Below are positions 30,471-41,731 of a stretch of DNA of 64,000 bases, piece by piece (the first letter of the stretch is position 1; each line of letters opens with the position of its first letter). Under the pieces are notes generated by a model. It saw nothing but the letters and a program-made list of their open reading frames with translations, made no database searches and was not told the DNA's origin. A program made the translations under genes and the position numbers. The stretch is taken from assembly GCA_943736015.1 (NCBI GenBank), contig OX031058.1:4789001-4853000 (forward strand). Direction: 5' to 3'. This DNA comes from Tridacna crocea (lineage: Eukaryota; Mollusca; Bivalvia; Cardiida; Cardiidae).

Positions 30471-31249
30471 ATTGTTTGATAACATTTGAGGCATTGGGAT
30501 AATTTACTTAGTATACACTTCTACAACGTTTATATCAATCAATGCTTGATGACGTAAGTAACTATCTGAATAATTTGGCTAAAAGATGTCAAGATGTCAA
30601 AAGATGTAAATTTGTTAAAGATAGTTTTTGGCAAGAACAGTAGTTAAAAAATTTTTTAAAGATATTGAAAAATTGCGTTTTGCATCACGTAATTTGCAGG
30701 TTGACTCAATCAGGTCATTATGGCGCTCAAAGCATTTAATATGATCACAGAATGTGTGAATATTGAGAAAAACATTATTTCATTTTTTATGCCAATCATA
30801 TTCCGACACCCGCTGCAAATAAATCAAATCTTATTTCAGACAGAGACCAACAACTTTCTAAAGCAACACTAGTATAATACCAAGTAGAGGCATTTCAACG
30901 CAAGGAAAAAACGTTAATATATCATTCACATACTATTTTATTGCGATCTATATACAGCTATATACTCTGTTCCATCGTATATCTACAGATAGATTTGTTT
31001 TTCTGTCATACCATATGCATACATTCCATTCATAGATTATTTCCTGTTTTTATCTCCATTTGTCTGACATTGTATATCGAAGAACCACTGCATTTGTAAC
31101 ATTAAAGTCCGATTGCCCATTGACTTCCATGTATTTCTATTTACTTCTAAATTTACTGTCGCTTAAAAATGAATCTAAAGCTATGCAAATTAACATTTCG
31201 CTGAAATGTGTGTCGTGTTACTCGATAATTAATATGTACTCTTATTTGC
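30471..31249. other. Unassigned stretch
   Basis: No repeat family or gene recognised. Confidence 0.4.
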
Positions 31250-31326
31250 AAATCTTTACATCCTGCTTAATTATGCTGATGTTCTTTACATTGGGACTGT
31301 TAATGCTTATGCTCTTAACATCCTGG

Positions 31327-31590
31327 CCCGCCCGGGTGGCTCAGTGGTGAGCGTGTCGGACTCATGACCTGGTGGTTGTGAATTCGATACCCGGTTGAGG
31401 CGAACTTTCTTTCCGGCGTATTTTCGCCTCTCACCTCTGCTGAAGCATGTGAGAAAAGTAGTCGGTGGCTTTGGAAAGAAAGTAGTGTTAGTACCGGTGT
31501 GAGAAAGCCAGGAAACACATGTGCGTCACCGACCGCCATGATATGACCCTAGCTGTTAAAGTGGCGTTAAACCCCGATACAACCAACCAA
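31327..31590 (+). mobile_element. tRNA-derived SINE, copy 1
   Basis: Head CCCGGGTGGCTCAGTGGTGA with A box TGGCTCAGTGG (31337-31347) and a B box with one mismatch (ATTCGATAC). Between them CGGACTCATGACCTG resembles a methionine-type anticodon arm (CAT). A non-tRNA body with CGCCTCTCACCTCTGCTGAA and GAAAGCCAGGAAACACATG follows, ending in GGCGTTAAACCCC and an ACCAACCAA tail. Flanks CTTAACATCCTGG and CTTAATATCCTGA look like a target duplication, but the host minisatellite also repeats this motif. Confidence 0.85.
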
Positions 31591-32065
31591 TCTTAATATC
31601 CTGACTGGTCTCGCTGTTGCTCTTTTTATTCTTTTTTTTTTTTGTTGCTGTTGCGCCTTTACATCATGATTGTTCTTGCTGTTGCTCTGTGTATTCTGTC
31701 TTTTGTTGCTGTTGCTCTTGACATTCTGACTAGTCTCGCTGTTGCTCTTTGTATTCTTACTTTTGTTGCTGTTGCTCTTTACATCTTGATTGTTCTTGCT
31801 GTTGTCTGATTTCCTATGCTGTTGCTCGATACATTCTTGCTTTCTAGAGTGTCGTTATTTCCATCCTGACTCTTACGCTGTTGCTTTTTTGCGGATGACT
31901 TTTATATTCTGACTAGTACTATGCTTTTGCACTTATAATTGTTTTGATTTTGTCCCTTACGTCCTGACTGATTATACTGTCGCTCTTTACGCGTTGACTA
32001 TTTATGCTATTGATCTTTATTTACATCCTGACAGCTTTTTATAATGGTCTTTATATCCTGACTGT

Positions 32066-32228
32066 TTAACTCATTACCAAACGACAAAATTTTAGGCTTG
32101 CCCAAATCGAAAGCATTTGCAGACGACAAAATTAAAGTGACTGAAAATTTTCTCCTTTTCCCACCATGTTTTGTAAAGGCTTCTTCCTCAAGGGCGTCAA
32201 AAGTAGGGATTGAGTGGTAATGGGTTGA
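32066..32228 (-). repeat. Family A MITE, hairpin arm deleted
   Basis: TTAA at 32066-32069, canonical left body, then a jump from GACTGAAAA into TTTTCTCCTTTTCCC, so only one arm remains. Ends GAGTGGTAATGGGTTGA. Confidence 0.85.
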
Positions 32229-32630
32229 GCTGTTGGTATGTATAGTATGACTGTTTTTGTTGTTGTTCTTTACATCTAGACTATTTATGCTGGTGCTGCG
32301 TACATTGTGACTGCTCATTCTGTTGCTTTTAACATTCGGATTTATTTTGCTATTATTATTTAACATTTGGATTTATTTTACTATTGTTATTTACTTTATT
32401 TACTTAATGACTGCCGTGCTGCCTTTTGTTTTTTTACTGTTTATACTGTAAAATTTTCCTTTTCCGACAATGCTCTTTACATATTGACTATTTATGCTGT
32501 TGTTCTTTACACATCCACTGTATTTGCTGTTTTTATTGTTGCTCTTTTTGTCGTTGCTCTTTAAACTCTGCTTCTTGTGGCTGTTGTTCATTACATTTTG
32601 TCTGCTTATGCTGTTGCTTTGTCGTTGACT

Positions 32631-33465
32631 TTATCATAGGTCCAGGCAAATTATTTCTGATTGTTATGTTAATGAAACCCTTTGAGACAAGATTTATCTC
32701 TGTTCCCCGACTGACTAATATTTCGTTTTCATTATGAAATGCAGTCCTGTATATTTCGAAGTGAGCAACCATGATTGGTTTTCATGTCAATGTAGAGGAG
32801 AAATGTAGAGAAGAGATGACTAGTTTTAGATGGGGGACTCAGGTAAGGGAAAATTGGTATGCTGTTAATAAATTAGAAAGTACAAACAATTGTTGCCGCG
32901 GATAAAAGATGACGGTAAATACGTTGGCCTGCAGGCATTCATTGCATGTATCAGATTTAATATTTTATTGTCAAGGACGATATTAATCGCTAATTCGGAT
33001 GTTAAGATGAAGATCAGGTAGCTCAGAACTTTAAATCTGATCTTGAATCTACACCGTGTTATATTCTCTCTAAAGTTTGACCGTAAATGTGTTCTTTAGC
33101 AGATAAATCATGTTTTCAATTGATTGCAATCATTCGATCTTATCTAGAAATATTATCCATGATTTTACAACGTGTAAGAAGGATTTTGAAAGAAAATGTA
33201 AGAAGATGAGGAATTCATCAATTCAAAATCAGAGATTAAGAAAAAAATGAATACATTACAGGAGAGTATACAAAAGAAACACCACCGTGAGCCATCAATG
33301 GGGAAATTCCTTTGGTTCTGATAGAAAAAAAAAAACAATCTGTCAAATGGACAATCCAAATAAGTATATTACCCACACAACCATAAATGTTCAGAGCAAT
33401 CAACATGTACCAGGTTTATATATTTATTATTCAAACAGGAACAATAGTCACGCAATCAGCTGGAG
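32631..33465. other. Unassigned, with family C remnant
   Basis: A decayed hairpin GATGAAGATCAGG...TTAAATCTGATCTTGAATC lies at about 33005-33055. No gene recognised. Confidence 0.45.
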
Positions 33466-33657
33466 TTAACCCTGGAGCCTTTACAAAACAAGACCGCTTT
33501 TGACGACCCCTGAACTAGAAGCATTTGAAAACATTGTGGGAAAACAATGTTTTCTATCTTTTCAAGGATTGAATCCACCACTTGAAACACATTTAATCTG
33601 TCGTCTGCTAAGTCAATCAGTTGGGACAAGTTTAGAATTTATTGCGTTAGTAAATAG
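33466..33657 (+). repeat. Family A MITE with collapsed hairpin
   Basis: TTAA at 33466-33469. The 67-nt hairpin is reduced to GAAAACATTGTGGGAAAACA followed by ATGTTTTC: the outer stem survives and the whole inner stem and tip are gone. Confidence 0.75.
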
Positions 33658-33784
33658 ATAAACTGCTACGAAAATACATATCCACAATACAATAAAGATT
33701 TGCAGCAAAAAGTTAAGACTCAAACACAGCGATTTCTGTACTCTTCCACGAGGCAAAAAAAAACCAAACTCTATCGATTCCTGT

Positions 33785-33845
33785 AGATCTAGGATCAGGG
33801 TACATATTCTGTGCAGTCTTATCTTAATCGACACTGTCTGCAAAA
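33785..33845. repeat. Family C hairpin, isolated
   Basis: TAGATCTAGGATCAGGGTAC, tip ATATTCTGTGCAG, then CTTATCTTAATCGACACTGTC. Confidence 0.65.
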
Positions 33846-34118
33846 AGCATGTGGAAGCACTGACCCGAGTCTAAGGGTTAGAGTCAGTCTGGTGGGTACA
33901 GTTAACTTCAATGTTGTTGTGAGAACGACTCTGTGGAGGGAAACCTTGTCAAGACCTGATGATATTTTGATAACATTAATGACTGGCTGGAGACAGCCTC
34001 TGAAGCCATCTATATCACTCTAATGACAAATACTGAATATCATGACTTGTGTACATGGTACAAAAATGCCTCGAAGCCAAGAAATCATTTTGCTGATTAG
34101 GGCTTTGGCCATTCCTAT
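33846..34118. other. Unassigned stretch
   Basis: Short frame 33811-34023 without recognisable domain. Nothing else seen. Confidence 0.4.
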
Positions 34119-34230
34119 TAACTGTTTACCCACACAATCGCGAGTTTTAACGATTCAAGAGTATAAGGCTTTTGAAAGTATTCTGGAAACACAGAAAATA
34201 TTGGTAATCAGATTTCCCGAAATGTTTTTT
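34119..34230 (+). repeat. Family A MITE fragment
   Basis: TTAACTGTTTACCCACACAA start and one weak hairpin remnant (AAAATATTGGTAATCAG). The right half is replaced by a T-run. Confidence 0.6.
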
Positions 34231-34512
34231 TTTTTTTCTTTTTTTATTAAAAATAAATTGTATCACTAATATTATAAATGTTTGAATTGTTGCGTTTAAA
34301 TGCTTTCAAAACAGATCGGTCCGATTTTTTTTTCTAGTTTGCGAAAGAGCTCAAAACACCAACATTGCACCGTTTTTTCTGCAGTGCATTATTGCTAATA
34401 TTGTATAAAAAAAAAGGCCTAATTGTGCGCCACAATGGTCCCATTTTCCAACAACATTGTCCATGGAAATTACAACTCAGTTGTTAACTCTGTCAAATAT
34501 TTATTCGGTTCT

Positions 34513-34741
34513 TTAACCCTTTACTCCATAGATACTCATTTCTACACATTGCTTGTAGGAGCCTTTGGAAAACATTGTGGCAAAAGGCGAAATTGCTCGT
34601 GACGAGCAATTTCGCCTTTTGCCACAATGTTTTCTACACCATCAAAAGGTGTCATATACACATGGGAAACGGCTTCATCCATGCTGTTATTTAGGGTCAA
34701 TTAGAGATACCATAGAAATGCCTTATGGGGTAAAGGGTTAA
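34513..34741 (+). repeat. Family B TTAA MITE, full length (reference copy)
   Basis: TTAA at 34513-34516 and 34738-34741. Ends CCCTTTACTCCATAG and complement of TATGGGGTAAAGGG. Hairpin 34568-34634 is 67 nt: a perfect 33-bp stem with one unpaired central base, the same length as in family A. Body blocks ACACCATCAAAAGGTGTCAT and TTAGGGTCAATTAGAG. No coding capacity. Confidence 0.93.
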
Positions 34742-36104
34742 AGGCAGTATTTGTCAATAGACCCAGATAAACGCTTCAAAAACAGACTGTATGAAGTCCT
34801 TCAGTATTGACCCTTCTTGTCTTTCTTCCATTCATTCTTTTTTTTTTTCATTTTGTGTGTTTGTGGGAGTGGTGTTTTCCAGTGGCGGTGGAGAGGTATA
34901 ATGCCCCAAAAGTTGAGCATATCCCTAAACGTTTAAATGTTTAGTTTAAATCTATTTTTTTACGTTGATTAAGAAACAAGTTGATAAACTTATACTAATC
35001 TCGCTGCGCCACTCGCGATATTATCACCAATGATATTCACGAGATGAAACAAATTTTGATTTTTCACCGTAAAAAAACAAATATCCTCTATGTAAGACCA
35101 GAACCTGTAAGATTTGATAACTTTCTTTTAGGAAGGTAATCTCAAATTGTTCTTTAGTAGCTCCTTCGTCCAGCTAAGACTTGTGCAATTTCATTGCACT
35201 CATTTTTATAGCGTTTCCTAAAAATTTTAACAGCAAAGAGTATTTTCGAGGTCTGAATGCATGTGGCCTATCCAGTTTTGTCTTGTTCAGTATGTCAATA
35301 ACAAAATGTTATTCTTCGCATGAAAACAATGATACTCTGTACAGGGAATTGCACAATAAGAATAGCTATGTCAAATGATTATAGAAATGCCAGAATAAAT
35401 GAAATGGATATATCTAGAGTAGACTGTAGTTGACGAATGATTCTGCTGATTTAATGATACCCATGGTACCCTTATCGGATATGGTTCATTACTGTAAAAT
35501 TGAACGGGTAAAAACCATTTCCTACGCACTATTTTATTCAAATTTCCTGCTTCAAAAGCTTTGGTTTTATTTCAGTCCATTTAAGGTAAGTGATGAAAAT
35601 AAAATATCCTTACATCCCCACCTCACAGTCCGCCTGGCAAAGCGCATTTGTTTAATGAAGACACAGCACGCCTCATGGAGGTCTATCCTTTGATCTGAAT
35701 TGATAATTTTTGAATGAATAAATAAATGAATAAATGAATGACTAAACGAAAATAAATACTCGCTTATGGTTTGATAATTTTTCTTCAAGGTTCGCTTCTT
35801 GCTTCATAAAATATGGTAACAAGTCCTTCCATTTGAAGTTAACTTGAAGCTGACTGTTTTTACCAGACCATTTAATATTTAACTCATCAATATTCAAACA
35901 TTTACAGTCGACAAAGTTTCCTTTTTTGGTGTTTATCGTCGTGCATTCTCAAAAATAATTTCACTAATACGGCGGCGACCAGTGCTTCTTTATATAAATA
36001 CTTTCCCTGTGTCTATATTTCCAGTAGTACGCATAATAGTCTTCCCAAGCCATTGGCTGCTCTTTACATAACCATCGTCGGCACACACAATGATCATCAG
36101 TGGG
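34742..36104. other. Mostly unassigned; family D fragment and microsatellite
   Basis: About 34995-35095 is a family D piece (CACGAGATGAAACAAATTTTG with the TTTTTCACCG end). AATGAATAAATAAATGAATA-type repeats at 35712-35744. About 36040-36105 matches 8225-8300. Frames at 35181-35378 and 35430-35693 show no identifiable domain. Confidence 0.5.
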
Positions 36105-36575
36105 AGAGAAATAACTTTTTCATGCTTTCCGGTAGGTTATCGAGAAATATCCGTGAAATATTTTTCGATATTTCATGGTTACGACCAGAGAAAATACCGG
36201 TTTTTATATTCTAGTTATCTGGGTAAAAGCGCGTGACTCACAACCAGATGGAAATATAACGTCATTTACCTTACATTTCTTGCGCATGACGTAATATTGT
36301 AATGCGTTGCTATTCGAAAGGGGTACGCCACGGGGAATACCTGAAAAGAACTGCACTGGATTTTGATAAAGTTCCTCACAGAACGGGTTGAAGGCATGAA
36401 ATGAATAGAATATTTGTTTTTGTCGGTGAAAGATCGAAATTTATTTCATCTCGTGAACACCATTGGTAATATTTTCAGGAGTGGAGCAGCCACTCGTGAA
36501 AATGTTACCGATGGTGTTCACTCTATAAAATGAATTTTGATTTTCGAAGAAAATATATCCTCTATATCATGTCGC
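36105..36575 (-). repeat. Family D repeat, copy 2
   Basis: Inverse of copy 1: TTCATGCTTTCCGGTAGG, a TACGCCACGGGGAATACC block, then the ATTTATTTCATCTCGTGAAC hairpin (about 36438-36530). More diverged than the other two; the shared open frame is broken here. Confidence 0.8.
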
Positions 36576-36767
36576 AATGTCCTCGGTAAGAAATTGTCCG
36601 AGCTGGGGATTCGACACAGCGAGCTCTTGGTTATCTAGACATGTATAATATCGAGTGCGCCACTGGGCTGGGCGCATGCAACATACTAAACGGAGTTCAT
36701 TTTCACGGTATTTGTCTTTGAAGAGGTATTTTTCATATTTCATATCGTATTTTTCATTTTCTCTGTT

Positions 36768-37298
36768 GCTCTTCAGACTTTGGGACGAAAGTTTTTATAA
36801 AAATACAAAAAAAAAAATACCCTGAAACTCCCAAAGCCTTTCAATTTTCATTAATAAAACCCCAGTAGTCGAAAACCATCCGGTAACAAGAGAAATCGGA
36901 CATTTGCTGCGGCCCAGGTCGACACCGACGGGAATCACGTTCTATTTTTACATGTGCAACTCGCTCATTTACATACCGGAAATACACAGACGAAGCTTCA
37001 AACATAGCGTCCGAAGAAGACATTATGGAAAATAATTACATATTTATTATGTTATGGAATTCAAGCGTCATTAGTCACGTGCCAGTCACTTGACAATGCT
37101 ATTTTTGATTTCAGGCGCGAAATCTAAAAATAGCTTAAGAGGCTACGTAGCCTTTCAAGGGAATACCATCCGTTATTTTTTTGTAATTTTATGATTCTTT
37201 ATTATTGATGATTTGTATTGTTTTTTTCATATAAATTTCAGTGATACTGATATTTTTTAATTCAATGATATGTGAAAAATTTAAATACCCACCTTTAA
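36768..37298. mobile_element. TTAA element with AAGGTGG ends, copy 2, left end missing
   Basis: Same block order as 18012-18557 (AAAACCCCAGTA, GGCCCAGGTCGACACC, GGCGCGAAATCTAAAAATA, GGCTACGTAGC) and the same right end CCCACCTTTAA (TTAA 37295-37298). Confidence 0.75.
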
Positions 37299-37671
37299 AG
37301 GCTTCCTCTGTTTTTCTTGTCTAGTCTAAAATTCAACTACCGTTTTGTATTAAGAAAAAGGGGTATAACGATGTTTGTAAATTTTATGCAACGTAACATG
37401 GGCCGGAGACCATAACTTCATGATGAAATTGTCTTAGTTCCGAGGTTGTCGGGTTTCTCGAAACCAAGAACTGTTCGGTAAAGGTTTGAAATGTCTCTAA
37501 AGAGTAATATCTTATCTCCATGGCCACTTTCATGAATTGCAGGCAGTTTCGTTCCATATATCAGGTAATGAACGACCTTGCATTTTTTTGTTTCAGTATA
37601 ATCAAGTATGTAAATAGCACGCCAGGATGATTTTTACGATGTCGATTTTACATGAGAAGCTCGTTGCCCTT
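37299..37671. other. Unassigned stretch
   Basis: No gene or repeat recognised. Confidence 0.4.
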
Positions 37672-37845
37672 TTTACCCTCCCTTAGACTACTAAGCGCGA
37701 TTCATGAACTGTTTTGCGGACCGTGTAGATCAAGATCGGACTGCACAGAATGTGCAGTCTGATCTTGAATCTACACTGTCCGATGAGGACATATTTTTTC
37801 TCAAATTAATACCTTTAAAATAGCAAAATTTGACTTTAAACTGCC
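37672..37845. repeat. Family C foldback element
   Basis: TTTACCCTCCCTTAGACTACTAAGC-type end (first half) and an excellent hairpin at 37724-37782 (GTGTAGATCAAGATCGGACT, tip GCACAGAATGTGC). The right end is not delimited. Confidence 0.8.
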
Positions 37846-38244
37846 GGCTTGAGATTGTCATTTTACATGTTTAGCAGGGCAAAGGTTTATAAGTTTACAG
37901 CATCATGTATTGGAGAAATCATTTATATTCATCTGACTCTACCGCCCATGTTCCGCCACTTTAATTGCTCTTGTATTTCCGTCAGATTTACCCGCGATAA
38001 CGCAACATTCTGTATTCCTTTGACACGAACCTTGATCTGGGAAGTTTAATTGAGAAATTCAGTACATTACCGGTATATTTCGTGGGAGTTTATGGTTTTG
38101 ACCTGACTTTGATTTCATCTTAAATTTGCAGTCCATGTCAGTCAAAACTGGATAAGCCATACTCTATAAGAAGGGGGTTTAATGTAGATCTATCTGCAAT
38201 ATGTATCGACTCATGTCAGCCTGCGCAGTCCGCCGACACTTTTA
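37846..38244. other. Unassigned stretch
   Basis: Frame 37849-38049 has no identifiable domain. Nothing else recognised. Confidence 0.4.
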
Positions 38245-38710
38245 GCTTTATTTCATGCTTTCCGGTAGGATATCGAGAAATAGCAGTGAAAATATTTTTC
38301 GATCTTACACTGGTACCACCAGTGAAAATACCGATTTTCACGTTCTTGTTGCCTAGGTAAATTGCGCGTGCCTGACAACCAGATGGGAAATATGACGTCA
38401 TATACCTTATATTTCTCACGCTTGACGTAATATTGTAATGCGTTGCTATGCGGGAGGGGTACGCCACGGGGAATAACGGAAAAGAACTGAATGGATTTTG
38501 ATAAAGCTCCTCCCAGAAAGGGTTAAAAGCATGAAATAAATAGAACATTTGGTTTTTTTTTTCGGTGAAAGATCGAAATTTATTTCATCTTGTGAACACC
38601 ATCGGTAATATTTTCACTCGTGGCTGCGCCACACGTGAAAATATTACCGATGGTGTTCACTCGATGAAATAAATTTAGATCTTTCACCGAAAAACAAATA
38701 TCCTCTATAT
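38245..38710 (-). repeat. Family D repeat, copy 3
   Basis: TTTCATGCTTTCCGGTAGGA start, GGGGTACGCCACGGGGAAT block, hairpin 38570-38680 (AACACCATCGGTAATATTTT and complement, tip GTGGCTGCGCCAC), end CTTTCACCGAAAAACAAAT. The closest relative is copy 1 at 21897, in the opposite orientation. Confidence 0.85.
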
Positions 38711-38898
38711 ATCTAACTTTTGTGCATGTCAAAGAACCATTATACCTAGTGACTTAGTCGGTTGTAAAATAAAATAGATTTAATGGATCACAAATTTTGT
38801 CAGGACATGCTTGGTATAATGCATCACGGAATTGCGTTAAATCCCTTTTTATCAGAGCATGGAATTTGATTTCTTCAGCTTAAGGGGATATTATTATT

Positions 38899-39330
38899 TG
38901 TACGGTCAGGTGGCAGGGGACTTGGAAACTTGCTCACGGCTGTGGTGAATAATGTTGCCCCGAGCCGAAGTGGCGACATGATTCACTACAACGAATTGAT
39001 TATACTGTAAAGTGTTACCATTTGTTAATGAAATTTTACCTTGTTTTTTTTTTTTAATGGGGGGGGGGCCTGAAAGATTGAGTAAGCTGACGAAGTAGAA
39101 GTTCCCTTCTGAGTGCCTCAATTCAATGTTTACAGACTAACGTTACTGGAAAATGACGTCGCTGAAACCTTGGTAATACGTGCTAAAACGTGGAGCTTGT
39201 CGCATAATCTTGCTGTTAAACTTGATCGACCCCACCATTTTGGATGTTGCGTTGACAGTGTAGTCATGTATACGGGGCTCCCGAAAGGGAAAATGCTTTT
39301 GCGTCGGTTTTGCCAGTGTACACCTGTTAA
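38899..39330 (+). repeat. Composite palindrome/GTGCCTCAATTCAATG repeat (family H)
   Basis: A GTACGGTCAGGTGGCAGGGG palindrome half (about 38900-38985), then AATTGATTATACTGTAAAG, a poly-T/poly-G stretch, and the downstream module GCTGACGAAGTAGAAGTTCC...ACCTTGGTAATACGTGCTAA...GTCATGTATACGGGGC. The same modules recur in the same order at 57742-59080. Confidence 0.7.
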
Positions 39331-39528
39331 ACAATACAGAGTTATTATTTCAAAAGTATACCCACATAAGATATTTTATTGTCATTTACAAATTTATTTA
39401 GTGTTATGTTGTTATTACAGTTTATAGTGGTTTATTTAACAAACCATGTAAGTCATTCCTATCTACGGCACCCTAGGTTTTTCTACTGTTACGGGCGATC
39501 ATCCCTTCATTCATGGCCTCATCCCGGT

Positions 39529-39747
39529 TTAACCAATTACCACACAATCCCTACCTGAGAAAGATTTTTTTTAGAAAACATTGTGGGAAAAGGAGAAAAT
39601 GCTGGTAACCAGCATTTTCTCCTTTTCGCACAATATTTTCTACCCTTCACAAAACAAGTTTCAAATTTTCAGTCACTTTTATTTTGTTTTCTGCAAATGC
39701 TTTCAATTTTGACCAGTCTAAAATTTTGTCGCTTGATAATGGGTTAA
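39529..39747 (+). repeat. Family A MITE nested in TRIM LTR
   Basis: Sits at the TTAA of the LTR's own CCCGGTTTAAATAC motif: TTAA is present at 39529-39532 and again at 39744-39747. This is direct proof of TTAA target duplication. The hairpin near 39574-39641 is intact except for single changes. Confidence 0.95.
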
Positions 39748-39890
39748 ATACAATACCTAACAACTGCTCTAAGAAGAACTCACTTCAGTTCAGCGATTAT
39801 CGTGTTGGCTTTTCGTCCGGGCTTTCTACCGGGCTCGAATCTTGTCCAGTACCTGTATTTCTGCTATGAATGTGTTCATTTGTTTCTGTC

Positions 39891-40111
39891 TTAACCCATT
39901 ACCAGAAAATCCCTACTTTTGACGTCCCTGAGAAAGAAGCCTTTAGAAAACATGGTGAGAAAAGGAGAAAATGCTGGTCACCAGCATTTTCTCCTTTTCC
40001 CACGATGTTTTCTCCCCTTCCCAAAACAAATTTCAGTCACCTTTATTTAGTCTTCAGCAAATGCCTTCAATTTGGATCAGTCTAAAATTTTCTTGTTTGG
40101 TATAGGGTTAA
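39891..40111 (+). repeat. Second family A MITE nested in the same LTR
   Basis: TTAA at 39891-39894 and 40108-40111, placed where related LTRs read TTTGTTACGGAC; a C-to-A change there would have created the target. Hairpin near 39946-40014 with tip GGTCACC. Confidence 0.92.
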
Positions 40112-40128
40112 GGACTTTGTTCGTATGA

Positions 40129-41044
40129 CGACAATACAGTATAACATAAACAGACAACAATTTAAAAGGCGTTGAAATACTATTTTTGGTCTTTGAAAGG
40201 TTACCACCTTCTCACAATGTTTCGGAAACCTGCACAGAAATTGCAAAAGTACTGGACTATTTGGGTAAGGACTCATTTCTTGCCTCCTCAAAAGTTTGTT
40301 TCTGTAGAAAAAAAATCGGCGAATTAAGTGTATGAAATGAATTCTGGTCTATTACATATGAGCCATGCTCTAGCAAATTGGAGTTTAAACCAGGCTTTTT
40401 TCCTTATTAAATGACATGCCTTTAGCCATTTAAGGAATGAAGAGAATTTTATTTTTTTCATGGGGGTATGAAGTGTGATTAGGTTTTTTTTTCATACCTT
40501 CATTGCTTATAATTTAATATTACAGACAACATACACCCTCGGAAATAACTCAAACTGCATTCGGTTTCTTTAGCTTTAAATTCAATGTTTTAAGTCCCTT
40601 CCACTCATATTTGTATGGCGCAAGAATGCAATATAGGGAAGCAGTTTTCAGTTCCCTAATACTGAAAGTTAACCAATAGAATGAAAGTAAATGAGCAAAG
40701 CAGTGTGTAGGACCCGCAAAAGTAACCTTCAGCAAAAGTAATTCCAGCATAAGGTGATTTTTTTTTCATGGAGCTATGAATTTTTTTTTCAGCCAATCAG
40801 AACTCACTAATGTTCATGAAAACAACTGATATTAAATTACTGGAGTATATTTCACATCTTTAGTGGTTTCTGCAAACAGTGTCAATCAAGACCAGTTGGC
40901 ACAAAGCGTACAGTCTGATCTGAATTCTACAAGGTCTGTCTGACCGGGACATTCTGGCGAAAAACAATTTTAAATTTTGCATCAATGACTTTTTTTCTAA
41001 TACTGAAAATATGTATTTCACTAGTATTTATCAGGCGCCTATAC
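40129..41044. other. Unassigned, with family C remnant
   Basis: A decayed family C hairpin lies near 40876-40935 (GTGTCAATCAAGACCAGTTG). T-runs are frequent. No gene recognised. Confidence 0.45.
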
Positions 41045-41256
41045 AGCTCTTTACCAAACAGCAAAATTTTAGACTTATCAAAACCAAAAGCATTTTCAGG
41101 CAACAAATAAAATGTTGTTCAAACGAGAGAATATCTGCTCTAAAGTATAAAAAGCACTGTGGAAAAAAAGTGTTTTCCACAATGTTTTCGAAAGCCTTTA
41201 TCCAGGGTTATGAATTCGCGTGAATGTTTGTTAAGAGAGAGAGTTGAAAGAGTTAA
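41045..41256 (-). repeat. Family A MITE, decayed
   Basis: AGCTCTTTACCAAACAGCAA start, shortened hairpin GCACTGTGGAAAAAAAGTGT..., end AGAGAGTTGAAAGAGTTAA. Confidence 0.65.
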
Positions 41257-41731
41257 GGAACGGAATGTTCTATCAAAATTAACGCATTGATGTCATCTTA
41301 TTGTCCAACCCTTTTCCTTCACTTTTCCAATATGACCGAATCTACTTTTCAGAAAGAACGACACAAGTTTAGATGACAGTCATTTTACGTCAAATAGTTT
41401 ATCCATTGAATAGCTTTCTACATTTTTCAATGTGTCGACCCACATCAATGTAAAAAAGTTTTGAGACTGAAGAGTATTAGTTTTCCATGTCATGCTGAAA
41501 TAAACGAACTGTCAGTAATAAAACTGTGTTACAGTCCAATCTAAGGACAAAAACCTACACGTGACTTGATGACGTCATTGGATTTAATGGATTCCATTAG
41601 TGTAGTCTTGCCAATGTTTTTTACCTAATTTGCGGTTACAACTGTATTATCGGGAGATTATGCTTGGATATGAGCATTCAACCATAAGTCCTTGCCTTCA
41701 TTCGGGTGTTTGACATCCATTTTATGTATAT
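41257..41731. other. Unassigned stretch
   Basis: No gene or repeat recognised. Confidence 0.4.

Larger units (their letters stand above)
31250..32630. repeat. Degenerate minisatellite, about 33-36-bp unit
   Basis: Imperfect units of the type CTGTTGCTCTTTACATCCTGACTGTTTATG (written here as GCTGTTGCTCTTTACAT plus CCTGACTGTTTATG) run through this region. A SINE (31327-31590) and a family A MITE (32066-32228) lie inside the array. Confidence 0.8.
39487..40128 (+). mobile_element. Solo LTR of the TRIM family, split by two MITEs
   Basis: TGTTACGGGCGATCATCCC, then, beyond the first MITE, ATACAATACCTAACAACTGC, GGCTTTTCGTCCGGGC, GGGCTCGAATCTTG and, beyond the second MITE, GGACTTTGTTCGTATGA follow the TRIM LTR order exactly. 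Both A and B boxes are degraded. Flanks CTAC (39483-39486) and CGAC (40129-40132) may be a mutated 4-bp duplication. Without the MITEs it is about 205 bp. Confidence 0.85.

Noticed and set aside
31327-31400. A functional tRNA gene with CAT anticodon
   Set aside because: It is the head of a SINE: the same non-tRNA body follows in both copies, and no terminator or proper acceptor stem is present.
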